Below, piece by piece: positions 9,492 through 18,068 of a DNA stretch of 64,000 nt (position 1 is the first letter of the stretch; the number at the start of each line of letters is the position of its first letter). Source of the stretch: Bacillota bacterium (GTDB lineage Bacteria; Bacillota; Clostridia; Acetivibrionales; DSM-1351). Under the pieces are notes generated by a model. It was not told the DNA's origin. It saw only the letters and a program-made list of their open reading frames with translations, and did no database searches. Where the stretch lies: positions 1 to 64,000 of the forward strand of contig JAEXOY010000002.1 in NCBI GenBank assembly GCA_023439045.1. The letters run 5' to 3'. A program made the position numbers and the translations under genes.

Positions 9492-10892
9492 TTGAATAGT
9501 AATTTAACCCTGTTGGATTCAAAAGATATAAAAAAAGTACATTTTATCGGTATAGGCGGTTCAAGTATGAGCGGCCTTGCAGAGATTTTAATGAGCCTGG
9601 GCTATAAGGTATCCGGCTCTGATATTAAGGCATCTAAGGCTACTCAAAAGCTTGAAAAACTAGGAGCAGAGGTTTTTATAGGCCACAGTTCGGAAAACAT
9701 CAATGACCAAGATCTTATTGTATATACAGTAGCCGTTAAGGAAGAAAATCCTGAAATGGTCAAAGGCCGTGAGTTGGGCATCAAAATTATAGATAGAGCT
9801 GAACTTTTAGGGCTTCTTATGAAACAGCACAATTTCGGTATAGCGGTATCAGGTACTCATGGAAAAACAACAACCACTTCAATGATTACTACTATAATGA
9901 TGGAAGCAAAGCTTGATCCTACAGCACATATAGGTGGTGAGTTGGATTGCATAGGTGGAAATACCTTAATAGGTAATTCTGAATATTTTATTACAGAGGC
10001 GTGTGAGTATTACGGTAGCTTTTTGAAGTTCTTCCCCTTTATGGCGGTTATTCTAAACATAGAGGTTGATCACGTAGATTATTTTAAAGACCTTAATCAT
10101 ATAAAGGATACATTTAATAAATTTATTTCGCTTGTGCCAAGTAACGGATATGTCGTTGCATGTGCAGATGATGCCAACACATTAAGTGTTGTATCAGACA
10201 AAAACTGTAATATAGTGACATATGGAATAAAGAATAAGGCAAATTGGACAGCTCAAAACATAACCTTTAGTGATATGGGATTTGGGCGCTATGATTTAAA
10301 TTATAACGATGAATTCATAGATAGCATTTGTCTTTCTGTGCCAGGGATACATAATATAAGTAACTCCTTGGCAGCAATTGCAGCATGCTATACCTGCGGG
10401 TGTTCGATAGAAAGTATTAAGTCGGGGCTTTTGAGCTTTGGTGGAAGCCACAAGAGATTTGAATTAAAAGGACTTGTTGATGATATCAAGGTTATTGACG
10501 ATTATGCCCACCACCCTTCAGAGGTAAAGGCTACTTTAGATGCTGCACAGGGTACACATCACAATAAAATATGGTGTGTTTTCCAACCTCATACCTATAC
10601 TAGAACAAAAGCCTTTATTTCGGACTTTGCCGGAGCATTTAGTAACGCTGACAATGTAATAATCACAGATATATATGCTGCTCGCGAAAAAGACCCTGGA
10701 GACATTCATGCAAGCAAACTTGCGGATTTGATTAGAGAAAAAGGGAGAAATGTTATATACATCTCTGACTTTCAGGATATAGCCAAATATCTCGATGAAA
10801 ATGTTATGCCCGATGATTTAATTCTCACAATGGGTGCTGGAGATATTGTTCGAGTAGGAGAGATGTTCCTAAATATCAGAGCTAATAAGTAG
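9492..10892 (+). CDS. murC: UDP-N-acetylmuramate--L-alanine ligase
   Basis: A 466-residue cytoplasmic Mur ligase adding L-alanine to UDP-MurNAc, the first amino-acid step of peptidoglycan precursor synthesis. The N-terminal Rossmann domain has HFIGIGGSSMSGLA, the ATP-binding loop VSGTHGKTTTT is near residue 117-125, EACEYYGSF and NIEVDHVDYF are metal/substrate sites, and DDYAHHPSEV marks the C-terminal domain. The start is TTG, with AAAGGAG nine bases upstream. It is transcribed alone, away from purR and toward fabZ. Confidence 0.97.
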   Translation: MNSNLTLLDSKDIKKVHFIGIGGSSMSGLAEILMSLGYKVSGSDIKASKATQKLEKLGAEVFIGHSSENINDQDLIVYTVAVKEENPEMVKGRELGIKIIDRAELLGLLMKQHNFGIAVSGTHGKTTTTSMITTIMMEAKLDPTAHIGGELDCIGGNTLIGNSEYFITEACEYYGSFLKFFPFMAVILNIEVDHVDYFKDLNHIKDTFNKFISLVPSNGYVVACADDANTLSVVSDKNCNIVTYGIKNKANWTAQNITFSDMGFGRYDLNYNDEFIDSICLSVPGIHNISNSLAAIAACYTCGCSIESIKSGLLSFGGSHKRFELKGLVDDIKVIDDYAHHPSEVKATLDAAQGTHHNKIWCVFQPHTYTRTKAFISDFAGAFSNADNVIITDIYAAREKDPGDIHASKLADLIREKGRNVIYISDFQDIAKYLDENVMPDDLILTMGAGDIVRVGEMFLNIRANK

Positions 10893-10941
10893 ATGTAATG
10901 CTCATACTAACAGTCTTTGTTTAAGGTAAGATAAACACGGC

Positions 10942-11004
10942 TTATAAAGGGGGAGGAATAAAACACTGGCATAATGTACAGTGTTTCATTTCTCCCCTTT
11001 ATAT
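10942..11004. terminator. bidirectional terminator between murC and fabZ
   Basis: Two nested stems: an inner perfect 8-bp stem (10961-10968 with 10979-10986) inside an outer AAAGGGGGAG / CTCCCCTTT stem with A/T-rich flanks. It sits between two convergent genes and can serve both. Confidence 0.75.
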
Positions 11005-11044
11005 TAAAATAAAATATAAATGTTTTTAGCGATGACTAGACATA

Positions 11045-11479
11045 TTATTTGACCTTGGTCATGGCAAACTTGATAATACCCTCTGCTGCAACCTTATCTT
11101 CTACCCTCGCAACTACCTTTGCCTTCGTCACACCTAGCTTTGACATGAGTATCTCTGCTTCAAGTATAAGAATATCTCCTGGAACTACCTGGTTTTTAAA
11201 CTTCATTTCTTCAATGCCTGCAAACACGCCTAATTTGCCCTTGTTATCTTCTATAACAGCAACAGCAAGACCTGCTGTTTGGGCAAGCGCTTCCACAATC
11301 AAAACACCTGGCATTATTGGATATTCAGGGAAATGTCCCTGAAAGAAGGGTTCATTTGCTGATACATTTTTTTGTGCCACCACTCTTTTTCCTGCTTCTA
11401 ACTCAAGCACCTTATCGACAAATAAAAACGGATATCTATGTGGCAGCAGTTCTCTTATTTCCTTATTTGATAACATCAT
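11045..11479 (-). CDS. fabZ: 3-hydroxyacyl-ACP dehydratase FabZ
   Basis: A 144-residue single hot-dog domain of type II fatty acid synthesis, dehydrating 3-hydroxyacyl-ACP. The opening LPHRYPFLFVDKV and the active-site stretch GHFPEYPIMPGV(L)IVEALAQ, with His and Glu, are diagnostic. Two ATG codons are adjacent; the second (11476) is better spaced from AGGTGAG, so the protein may be one residue shorter. No other fatty acid genes are nearby, so it is a stand-alone copy here. Confidence 0.95.
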   Translation of the reverse strand: MMLSNKEIRELLPHRYPFLFVDKVLELEAGKRVVAQKNVSANEPFFQGHFPEYPIMPGVLIVEALAQTAGLAVAVIEDNKGKLGVFAGIEEMKFKNQVVPGDILILEAEILMSKLGVTKAKVVARVEDKVAAEGIIKFAMTKVK

Positions 11480-11680
11480 CTCACCTCAAAGCACTCAATA
11501 TGGCCATAAACATAATGAACATAGCTCAGTTATGTTTTGTTATAAAGTAGACTTACTAAGCTTGTAACAATAGCTAAAAGACATAGGTCCCTCAACATAA
11601 TAATAATTATGACCTGGTTATATATATTCTACACCTATACGTTAAATCCTCTTATATTTAGACTGTGTGAAAAATAAAAT

Positions 11681-11713
11681 TTACAAAAAGCAAATGGCTT
11701 AGTTTTCCATTTA
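11681..11713 (-). terminator. terminator after the NAGPA-domain gene
   Basis: AAATGG (11692-11697) pairs with CCATTT (11707-11712), followed on the minus strand by GCTTTTTG. The stem is short. Confidence 0.4.
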
Positions 11714-11718
11714 ACCCC

Positions 11719-12903
11719 TTAGTATTGCAAACTGTCTGTCTTAATCCTTACAAACAGCGCTCCCCCAAGAGGTCTTTCAACACCTCTGTCCGATGGCTTG
11801 TTAACAAGCTTGCCATCAACAATCATCTGGGAGGACGCACCTCCATCTAGCATAGCAGCTTCCTTTGCTCCTAGCTTAATCAAATAATCAGCCAATTGCC
11901 GACCAGACATACCCATACTATAATCCTTTTGTCGACCATCTACTACAAGGAGCATAACCCTTCCATCAGGTTTAATGGCAATTGCTGTACGTGGATCATA
12001 ATTTGTGAGATTTCCTACCCATGCATCCCAATCCTTTACAACGTTTTTCCCATCTTGCACCAACCATGCCCCACATTCATACGCCTGACTATACTTGTCA
12101 AACCTGGGCTGTATATCTATAATAAGCTGGTCTCCAATTTTATACTTTTCTACAAGCTTCATTTTGTCGCCAAAAAAGCATAGCGTTGAAATATCATCGT
12201 GCAGTTCACTTTGGGTAACACCTTTTCTAATGGCAATAATCTTGTTGTCTTCTACCATTACAACTGAGTTCTTTTCCTTTACTCTGTTTGTAGACCCATA
12301 CCCTGATGTATATAGAATAATATCATTTCCTTTTGAAGTACGGTTCATGTTGTCTACCCTAGTTTTTTGTCCATTGATGGTATAATGGATATTTGTCCAT
12401 AGATTGCGCAACTCAGCCCCTTTAGAGTTTATAACCAGAACTGGGTACATTCCTGTTGACGCGCTGAACATATATCCATCAATTACTGCCATACCAACAG
12501 GGTCCCCATATTCATAAAAGAATGCACCATTTACTCCAGCATAAGCATTTTCGCGCAATAACATATCTGATAACTTCTCAAAGCCAAATAAGCTATCAAA
12601 AGACAAAACTGGCTTAAATTCAATCCTATTATCTAAAGGGTCAAATTCTAGTGTATATATCTCTTGCTTATAATTATTGATTATTTCAGAAGTCCTTTTA
12701 TAAATCACAGGAGGTGCAAGCTGTGTCTGGGTGGAGTCCGATTGATTTGTAGAAGTGGTTTCAGCAGAGCGGGTACCGTTACTATTATCTAATCCCTCAC
12801 TATCTTTGGGAAGAAATAAAAATTGTCCTACAATTGTAATGAAGGACAATAGTAAAATGACTATAGAAATTATGATAACTATGCTTTTATTACTTTTTTT
12901 CAT
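11719..12903 (-). CDS. membrane-anchored phosphodiester glycosidase (NAGPA-domain) family protein
   Basis: A 394-residue protein: one N-terminal membrane helix (about 9-30), a Ser/Thr-rich spacer, then a NAGPA/DUF2233-type domain. Recognisable family elements are GVNGAFFYEYG, RTAIAIKPDGRV, VVDGRQKDYSMGM and AMLDGGASSQMIVDG followed by a conserved Arg (ERPLGG). Family members cleave or bind phosphodiester-linked sugars at the cell surface and are often annotated as exopolysaccharide-related. The frame extends upstream to 12930, but the ATG at 12903 has a G-rich ribosome site and a proper signal-anchor start. It overlaps the rod-binding gene by about 14 bases, implying coupling to the flagellar rod genes. 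The substrate is unknown. Confidence 0.82.
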   Translation of the reverse strand: MKKSNKSIVIIISIVILLLSFITIVGQFLFLPKDSEGLDNSNGTRSAETTSTNQSDSTQTQLAPPVIYKRTSEIINNYKQEIYTLEFDPLDNRIEFKPVLSFDSLFGFEKLSDMLLRENAYAGVNGAFFYEYGDPVGMAVIDGYMFSASTGMYPVLVINSKGAELRNLWTNIHYTINGQKTRVDNMNRTSKGNDIILYTSGYGSTNRVKEKNSVVMVEDNKIIAIRKGVTQSELHDDISTLCFFGDKMKLVEKYKIGDQLIIDIQPRFDKYSQAYECGAWLVQDGKNVVKDWDAWVGNLTNYDPRTAIAIKPDGRVMLLVVDGRQKDYSMGMSGRQLADYLIKLGAKEAAMLDGGASSQMIVDGKLVNKPSDRGVERPLGGALFVRIKTDSLQY

Positions 12904-13282
12904 CGATGACGCCCCCAGCTGTATCACCATTGGTTTGGATAGTCGTATATTGCTTGCTAAGCTGCTTATACATCACATCACCAATACCAATACCTCTTTG
13001 TGATGCATTTATGCACAGTTCATCATCAAGCATTGATTGAAATAATTCAGTGGCTGAATCACTGTTTAGAAAGTCGGATTTAGGCACCGTTGCTTTCATC
13101 TGCTTGTACATCATGCTGATAAAGATACTCTCAAATTCATTGCATACCTCTTTTAGTTCCTTATCATCACCCTTTTCAGCAGCAGCTCTTAGTTTCTCTT
13201 CAAATTGATTGTCAGATACCCTTGAACTTGAATTTGTAGCATTTTCTATAATACTTTTAGCATTAATATTACCTATCTCCAT
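12890..13282 (-). CDS. flagellar rod-binding protein (FlgJ N-terminal type)
   Basis: A 130-residue protein matching the rod-binding domain of FlgJ (about 45-115): LKEVCNEFESIFISMMYKQM and then a DDELCINASQRGIGIGDVMYKQL helix. The muramidase half found in proteobacterial FlgJ is absent, as is usual in Firmicutes. It should help assemble the flagellar rod in the cell wall. It starts 17 bases after the flhP/flgG stop codon and overlaps the next gene, so it belongs to the flhO-flhP unit. Confidence 0.85.
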   Translation of the reverse strand: MEIGNINAKSIIENATNSSSRVSDNQFEEKLRAAAEKGDDKELKEVCNEFESIFISMMYKQMKATVPKSDFLNSDSATELFQSMLDDELCINASQRGIGIGDVMYKQLSKQYTTIQTNGDTAGGVIDEKK

Positions 13283-13299
13283 ATTGTTTATTCACCCAT

Positions 13300-14112
13300 C
13301 TATCTCTTTAAATTGTTTGCCATGCCCAGCATGTCATCTGCTGACTGTATGGCTTTTGAACTAACTTCATAAGCTCTCTGTGCTACTATTAGCTTAACCA
13401 TTTCATCAACTACCTGAACATTTGAGGACTCGAGGAAGAACTGAGTCATGGTACTCTTTGCATTTTCGTCCAAGTTTGACTGTGTCGGTTCACCCGTAGC
13501 TGAATTCATTGCAAATAGATTCTTTCCTACCGCTTCAAGTGCATATTTATTTGGAAAATTCACCATACCAATTGTTTGCCCAAGGTCAATAATCTCTCCA
13601 GCCTTAGTTGTGTAACTCATTTGTCCCGATTCAGAAACAACAAGCTTGGACATATCCACCTCAGGACCAAAAACTATTTCCATACCATTGTCATCTAGGA
13701 CATCGTAACCATCGGAAGTAGTAAGCTTCTTCAAACCATCAGCTGTAACACCTATCTTAAAAGAACCATCTCTGGTATAAAGCGTTTGATCCCCCTGCCC
13801 TTTTATCGTGAAGAACCCTTCTCCGTCAATTGCTATGTCCAAAGGGTTATCTGTCCTGTCAAGGTTACCACCCTGGAAGTTTCTCACAGTAGAGCTTACT
13901 GTAGTACCATGTCCTACTTGAAGGTTTGTGGGCTTTTGAGCATTGTCCAAAACATATGCTCTCTCCATTGTCTCATATAATAAGTCCTTGAATTCAGCCC
14001 TTTCTTTCTTGTAGCCGACAGTATTGACATTTGCTAAATTATTTGAAATAACATCTACATTGAATTGTTGTGCTTTCATTCCTGAGCCAGCCGTCCAAAG
14101 TGCTCTCATCAT
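13300..14112 (-). CDS. flgG: flagellar basal-body rod protein FlgG/FlhP type
   Basis: A 270-residue distal-rod or hook-basal-body protein. MMRALWTAGSGMKAQQ and DVISNNLANVNTVGYKK form the conserved N-terminal rod motif. The C-terminus QAYEVSSKAIQ-type region (RAYEVSSKAIQSADDMLG) is the matching helix. The start used is ATG at 14112, with AAGGGTGG nine bases upstream; the upstream GTG lies inside that site. By position (after mbl and flhO) it corresponds to B. subtilis flhP. Confidence 0.92.
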   Translation of the reverse strand: MMRALWTAGSGMKAQQFNVDVISNNLANVNTVGYKKERAEFKDLLYETMERAYVLDNAQKPTNLQVGHGTTVSSTVRNFQGGNLDRTDNPLDIAIDGEGFFTIKGQGDQTLYTRDGSFKIGVTADGLKKLTTSDGYDVLDDNGMEIVFGPEVDMSKLVVSESGQMSYTTKAGEIIDLGQTIGMVNFPNKYALEAVGKNLFAMNSATGEPTQSNLDENAKSTMTQFFLESSNVQVVDEMVKLIVAQRAYEVSSKAIQSADDMLGMANNLKR

Positions 14113-14150
14113 ATGGCAGTCCACCCTTATTTTATATAGTTTGTATACTC

Positions 14151-14245
14151 TTTTTAGTCTTTTTTAATCTTTTTTAATCTTTTTTAATCTTTTTTAATCT
14201 TTGTTTTAATCTTTGTTTTAATCTTTGTTTTAATCTTTTTAGTCT
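14151..14245. repeat. T-rich tandem repeats between flhO and flhP
   Basis: Five 10-base units (TTTTTAATCT, the first with one change) at 14151-14200 are followed by three 12-base units (TTGTTTTAATCT) at 14201-14236 and a partial unit. On the transcribed strand this reads as A-rich GATTAAAA leader. Copy number is likely to vary between strains and could alter spacing between the two genes. Confidence 0.9.
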
Positions 14246-14335
14246 TTATTTATCTTGGTGTTATCTTACTTAATCTTTGTGTTATTTTTGCTTTAATTTG
14301 TTTAAAGCTACTCCATACTAATATTTAATTAGCTT

Positions 14336-15124
14336 TTACCTCAAAGAGCCCACTTCATTAACTGCTTTTTGCAACGTTCCATCCTGAGCCTGGAGTATCT
14401 TTTGATTAGCCTCATATGCTCTAAGCACAGTAATCATATCTACCATTTCACTTATAACATTTACATTTGATTGTTCTGTGTAACCCTGAAGTACATTCCC
14501 CTCAAATTCAACTATATCACTACCATCATTTTTAACTAAATTGTCACCATATTTTCGAAGCTTTGTAGCATCACTAAATTGAGCTATCCTGAGTTTATCA
14601 ACTATATTGTTATTCTGAATGATTTCTCCGTTTGTATTTACAGAAAAATCACCTGGGTTAAGTATGATTACACCATTCTCCCCCATAACATGGTAGCCCT
14701 CTTTTGTAACAAGCTCATTGTTTGCATTAAGTAAAAATGACCCATCCCTCGTGTAATACTCTTTTGAATCATTGTTTTCACCTGGTATAGATATAGTAAA
14801 AAAGCCTGGACTGGATTGTTCTGATGTGTTTGAATCACTTAAAGCAAAGTCAAATGTATCCTCTGTCTTTACTACTTGGCCTTGAGTGTAATATGTAAAA
14901 ATCTCTCCAACATCGCTGCTGAGCTGCATTGATCCAATGGTTGGATTTAGTGGAGTCTTATTGTCATTGATTCTTTTTGTAAGTAAGCTAGGAAAGCTCT
15001 CAAATACTACGGTATCTTTCTTGAAACCAGTAGTATTTACGTTTGCTAAATTATTCGAAATAACATCCATTTTCTTGCTATTTGCAAGCATGCTCCAACC
15101 TGAAGTATAAAGGCCTCTAATCAT
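14336..15124 (-). CDS. flhO: flagellar basal-body rod protein FlgF/FlhO type
   Basis: A 262-residue rod/hook-family protein with MIRGLYTSGWSML and DVISNNLANVNTTGFKK at the N-terminus and LRAYEANQKILQAQDGTL at the C-terminus. ATG at 15124 is preferred over the upstream in-frame codon because GAGGAGA lies seven bases before it and the family begins here. The order mbl-flhO-flhP matches B. subtilis. The terminator upstream (15231-15282) suggests that the flagellar genes have their own promoter or depend on read-through from mbl. Confidence 0.9.
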   Translation of the reverse strand: MIRGLYTSGWSMLANSKKMDVISNNLANVNTTGFKKDTVVFESFPSLLTKRINDNKTPLNPTIGSMQLSSDVGEIFTYYTQGQVVKTEDTFDFALSDSNTSEQSSPGFFTISIPGENNDSKEYYTRDGSFLLNANNELVTKEGYHVMGENGVIILNPGDFSVNTNGEIIQNNNIVDKLRIAQFSDATKLRKYGDNLVKNDGSDIVEFEGNVLQGYTEQSNVNVISEMVDMITVLRAYEANQKILQAQDGTLQKAVNEVGSLR

Positions 15125-15230
15125 TACAAATCTCCTCGAGAAATTAATTGACTTGCACAAAAATAATATCGGCTTAATTGTGTTATTTATTTATACCAAA
15201 ATAGTAAATTAAACTATAAGTTATGATGAA

Positions 15231-15282
15231 ATGTTATAAATAAAAGCAATCTATTTCACTCAATGGAATTAATAGATTGCTT
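15231..15282 (-). terminator. terminator downstream of mbl
   Basis: A perfect 12-bp stem (15244-15255 with 15271-15282) followed on the minus strand by TTTTATTTAT. Confidence 0.75.
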
Positions 15283-15321
15283 AATACAATACACTATTTA
15301 GCTATATATAATTTTATTTTT

Positions 15322-15408
15322 CTCTAGCTACATACTTTTTAGATATAGTTTATTACTCTAGCTGCATACTTTTTAGATATAATTTATTACTCTAGCTGCA
15401 TATTTTTT
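15322..15408. repeat. 34-base direct repeats
   Basis: Units begin at 15322, 15356 and 15390 with CTCTAGCTRCATA and continue with TTTTTAGATATARTTTATTA; the third is truncated. They are head to tail with no spacer, so this is not a CRISPR array. Confidence 0.9.
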
Positions 15409-15462
15409 TATAAATTATTTGCTATACACAGTTTCAGAATAGATAACATTCTCTATTATAGG

Positions 15463-16491
15463 TTAATATCGCTTGTTTCCCCTGCTCTCTGAAAGTATAC
15501 TCTCTTCAATAGCTTCAATATTATCAAGCGCCTTACCGGTACCAAGTGCCACACATGAAATAGAATCATCTGCTATGAGTACATTTATACCTGTCTTTTC
15601 TTGTAACAACTTGTCTAAACCGTATATAAGGCTTCCTCCACCTGTCATGACAATACCCCTATCACTAATATCAGCTGCTAATTCTGGTGGAGTACGCTCC
15701 AGCACTGAATGAACAGCCTCTACAATGCTAGAAACTGGTTCTTCTAGAGCTTCCATCATCTCTGTAGAGGAAATACTGATAGTTTTAGGTAACCCAGAAA
15801 TAAGGTTTCTGCCCCTAATATCCATAGAAACTTCTTGTACCCTTGGATATACTGTACCAATATTAATCTTAAGCTCTTCTGCTGTCCTTTCACCTATCAT
15901 AATATTGTGCTTTTTACGCATATATCTAACTATAGCTTCATCAAACTTGTCTCCTGCGACCTTAATAGAGGTGCTTACAACTGTACCCCCAAGTGAGATA
16001 ACAGCTATATCTGTAGTGCCACCACCCATATCAACAACCATGCTTCCGCATGCCTTTGCAATATCTATACCTGCTCCAATAGCGGCAGCTATAGGTTCCT
16101 CTATGAGATATGTTCTTCTAGCACCAGCTTGCATAGAAGCATCAATAACAGCACGCTTCTCAACTTCAGTTACTCCACTAGGTACACAGACCATTATTCT
16201 AGGCTTAAAAAATCTTCTGCTGCCAGTAACCTTATTGATAAAGTACTTGAGCATTCTCTCAGTAATATCATAATCAGAAATTACACCTTCTCTTAAGGGC
16301 CTAATAGCAACTATATTGCCAGGTGTTCTTCCTAACATTCTCCTAGCCTCTTCGCCTACAGCAAGAAGTTTATTTGTATTCTTGTCAATCGCTACAACAG
16401 AAGGCTCTCTGAGAACGATGCCTTTCCCCTTAATATATACAAGTACTGATGCAGTACCCAAATCTATTCCTATATCCTGTCCAAATGCCAA
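15463..16491 (-). CDS. mbl: MreB-like cell-shape protein Mbl
   Basis: A 342-residue actin homologue that organises lateral cell-wall synthesis beneath the membrane. Actin motifs are present: GIDLGTASVLVY (phosphate 1), MVVDMGGGTTDIAVIS (phosphate 2) and GIVMTGGGSLIYGLD (adenosine). The conserved FKPRIMVCVPSGVTEVEKRA stretch is typical of MreB/Mbl. The start is TTG with GGGAG about ten bases upstream. It lies between spoIIID and flhO, which argues for the name mbl rather than mreB, since mreB normally sits with mreCD. Confidence 0.92.
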   Translation of the reverse strand: MAFGQDIGIDLGTASVLVYIKGKGIVLREPSVVAIDKNTNKLLAVGEEARRMLGRTPGNIVAIRPLREGVISDYDITERMLKYFINKVTGSRRFFKPRIMVCVPSGVTEVEKRAVIDASMQAGARRTYLIEEPIAAAIGAGIDIAKACGSMVVDMGGGTTDIAVISLGGTVVSTSIKVAGDKFDEAIVRYMRKKHNIMIGERTAEELKINIGTVYPRVQEVSMDIRGRNLISGLPKTISISSTEMMEALEEPVSSIVEAVHSVLERTPPELAADISDRGIVMTGGGSLIYGLDKLLQEKTGINVLIADDSISCVALGTGKALDNIEAIEESILSESRGNKRY

Positions 16492-16821
16492 TTATAACAA
16501 CTCCCTTTTAAAACATTATTAATACCAATACAATGATAAAAATTGCTTTTATTTCAACGTTGGTAAATCAAAGTTTCCTAATCAATTGCTACAAATATAT
16601 AATGTGTAAAATAGCCAAAAAATAAAAAGTAAAATTTACCTATTTAATAATATCTCATTATTCTTTATTTATCAATATTAATGTAAATTATTATCTACAT
16701 TTCGTGTCAGAATTCAATAATTTTTAAAAAATCTCACACAAAAAAGCCGGGTTCCCCCAGCTTTTAACTTATCCTTTATGTAAATGGTTATTTCAATGGT
16801 ATTTAGATCCTCTTTGGATAT
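16492..16821. other. spacer between spoIIID and mbl
   Basis: 330 A+T-rich bases with no gene. It holds the spoIIID terminator (16735-16766). An mbl promoter must lie here, but none is convincing by eye. Confidence 0.4.
16735..16766 (-). terminator. spoIIID terminator
   Basis: A 10-base stem with one G-U pair (16742-16751 with 16756-16765), GC-rich at the tip, followed on the minus strand by six T. Confidence 0.8.
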
Positions 16822-17070
16822 TTACTTTCCCTGATACTTTGCTTTCGTTGCTTCGCCACCACGGATATGCCTTTCAGCCTTGTTCTCCTCAAGAATTAAT
16901 CTAACCTCATTCATTAGTATAGGATTAATTTTTTCCAAGCGCTCTGTTACATCTTTATGTACTGTACTTTTGGATATTCCAAACTTTTTTGCCGCATAAC
17001 GTACGGTAGTCTTCTTGTCGATAATATAATTGGCGAGTTCAATAACTCGTTCTTCTATATATTCCTTCAA
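16822..17070 (-). CDS. spoIIID: sporulation transcriptional regulator SpoIIID
   Basis: An 82-residue DNA-binding protein controlling mother-cell genes. The helix-turn-helix is KTTVRYAAKKFGISKSTVHKD and the basic C-terminal helix includes ERHIRGGEATKAKY. The start is TTG, preceded by AAAGGAGGG seven bases away. A small GC-rich hairpin (GGCAGG...CCTGCC, 17103-17118) lies about 33 bases upstream of the start codon. Its own terminator separates it from mbl. Confidence 0.96.
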   Translation of the reverse strand: MKEYIEERVIELANYIIDKKTTVRYAAKKFGISKSTVHKDVTERLEKINPILMNEVRLILEENKAERHIRGGEATKAKYQGK

Positions 17071-17187
17071 CTATTTACCCTCCTTTAATAAGGTATATTT
17101 AAGGCAGGAAGGCCTGCCAAAAAGCATACATTTCCAGATGTCTCAATGTATATATATGCCCTATTAAATTTGGTTATGATATATAGT

Positions 17188-17235
17188 TAAAAAAACAACC
17201 ATTTTTAATTATTAAAAGCAAATTAAAAATGGCCG
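17188..17235 (-). terminator. terminator after the lipoprotein gene
   Basis: A perfect 12-bp stem (17199-17210 with 17221-17232) followed on the minus strand by TTGTTTTTTT. Confidence 0.8.
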
Positions 17236-17273
17236 CTTAATTTTTCAACATCATTATTTATTTGTGAAGTAAG

Positions 17274-17783
17274 TTACTGATTTAATATTACATAGTGAGC
17301 AGAGACCTTTTTTACCTCCTTAACTCTTTCTCTGTCCGTTACAACAATAAACCCAAGTGTTGTAAAATCCAGAGCCAACGTCCGAGAACTGTATTCAAAT
17401 ACGATATTAAGTGTATCAGCTTCTACCTTGAAAGACTTCATCTCACATGTTACACTTGAGGTGTCACCATCCTTCATTACAATATATAGCTTATTTTTCT
17501 TAAAGAAGCTTTTGCCAAAATCATAATCTATTTTATTGTTCTCGTAATTTATTTCATATTTTTTAACAAGCTTGTTAAACTCGGCCTCGGTATTTATCTC
17601 AAATACCTGGGGCTCCCTTTGGTAATCCTTTGACAGATTTTTTTCTGCCTTAACTCTTAGAGCAAACGGTTCGGACACAGTTCCTTCAAAGTCACTTTTG
17701 GGGCTTGTGTTTGAACTTTCCGAGCAGGCACAAAGAAGATTTAAGCAACCTAACATAAATAATATCAAAATCAACTTTCGCAT
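17274..17783 (-). CDS. lipoprotein of unknown function
   Basis: A 169-residue protein with a lipoprotein signal: basic start, hydrophobic stretch, then a lipobox-like LCAC with cysteine at about residue 20, and a Ser/Asn-rich linker. The mature part (about 45-169) is a small beta-rich domain with a short central SFFKKNKLYIVMKDGDTSS and ends HYVIL. It resembles in outline the PrcB C-terminal-type domains found in protease-complex lipoproteins, but this is only a weak resemblance. It is transcribed alone, with its own terminator. ATG start, AAAGGTG nine bases upstream. Confidence 0.75.
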   Translation of the reverse strand: MRKLILILFMLGCLNLLCACSESSNTSPKSDFEGTVSEPFALRVKAEKNLSKDYQREPQVFEINTEAEFNKLVKKYEINYENNKIDYDFGKSFFKKNKLYIVMKDGDTSSVTCEMKSFKVEADTLNIVFEYSSRTLALDFTTLGFIVVTDRERVKEVKKVSAHYVILNQ

Positions 17784-17980
17784 TCATATCACCTTTTAAC
17801 CCTTACTGTAAGAATCAATTCAAAGCTTTTATACATTTCAATTTTAAGCTGTAATATTAATTCCTCTTATCAAATAACCAAACGGCAGTATTACTATTAA
17901 TTATACCATAGAGTTGTACTAAGTAATCTATAATATGTGTTGATGATTTATTAAATAAATTTTAAATATAAAGTTTAAAC

Positions 17981-17999
17981 TATACCCCCCAGTGGTATA
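17981..17999 (+). promoter_or_regulatory. CsoR/CstR-family-type operator
   Basis: A TATACC...GGTATA inverted repeat with a C-tract centre (TATACCCCCC AGT GGTATA), the form of site bound by CsoR-family repressors. It lies about 70 bases before the sulfur-transfer flavoprotein gene, and a CsoR-family gene is just beyond that gene. A possible promoter (TTGATG at 17940, TAAATA at 17963) would put the operator directly at the transcription start. Confidence 0.6.
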
Positions 18000-18068
18000 T
18001 AAATATTAAATGAAATATTACTCATTTTAATATCATTTATATACTTTTTAAGGAAGGAATGGTTTTAA

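Larger units (their letters stand above)
15125..15462. other. spacer between mbl and flhO
   Basis: 338 bases without a gene. It contains the mbl terminator hairpin and a three-copy 34-base direct repeat (both listed separately). No clear promoter for flhO was found. Confidence 0.5.

Noticed and set aside
15322..15408. Possible CRISPR array
   Set aside because: Head-to-tail repeat without spacers; only three units.
15725..16273. 182-residue plus-strand frame inside mbl
   Set aside because: mbl on the minus strand is a complete, conserved actin homologue; the opposite frame has no family match or ribosome site.
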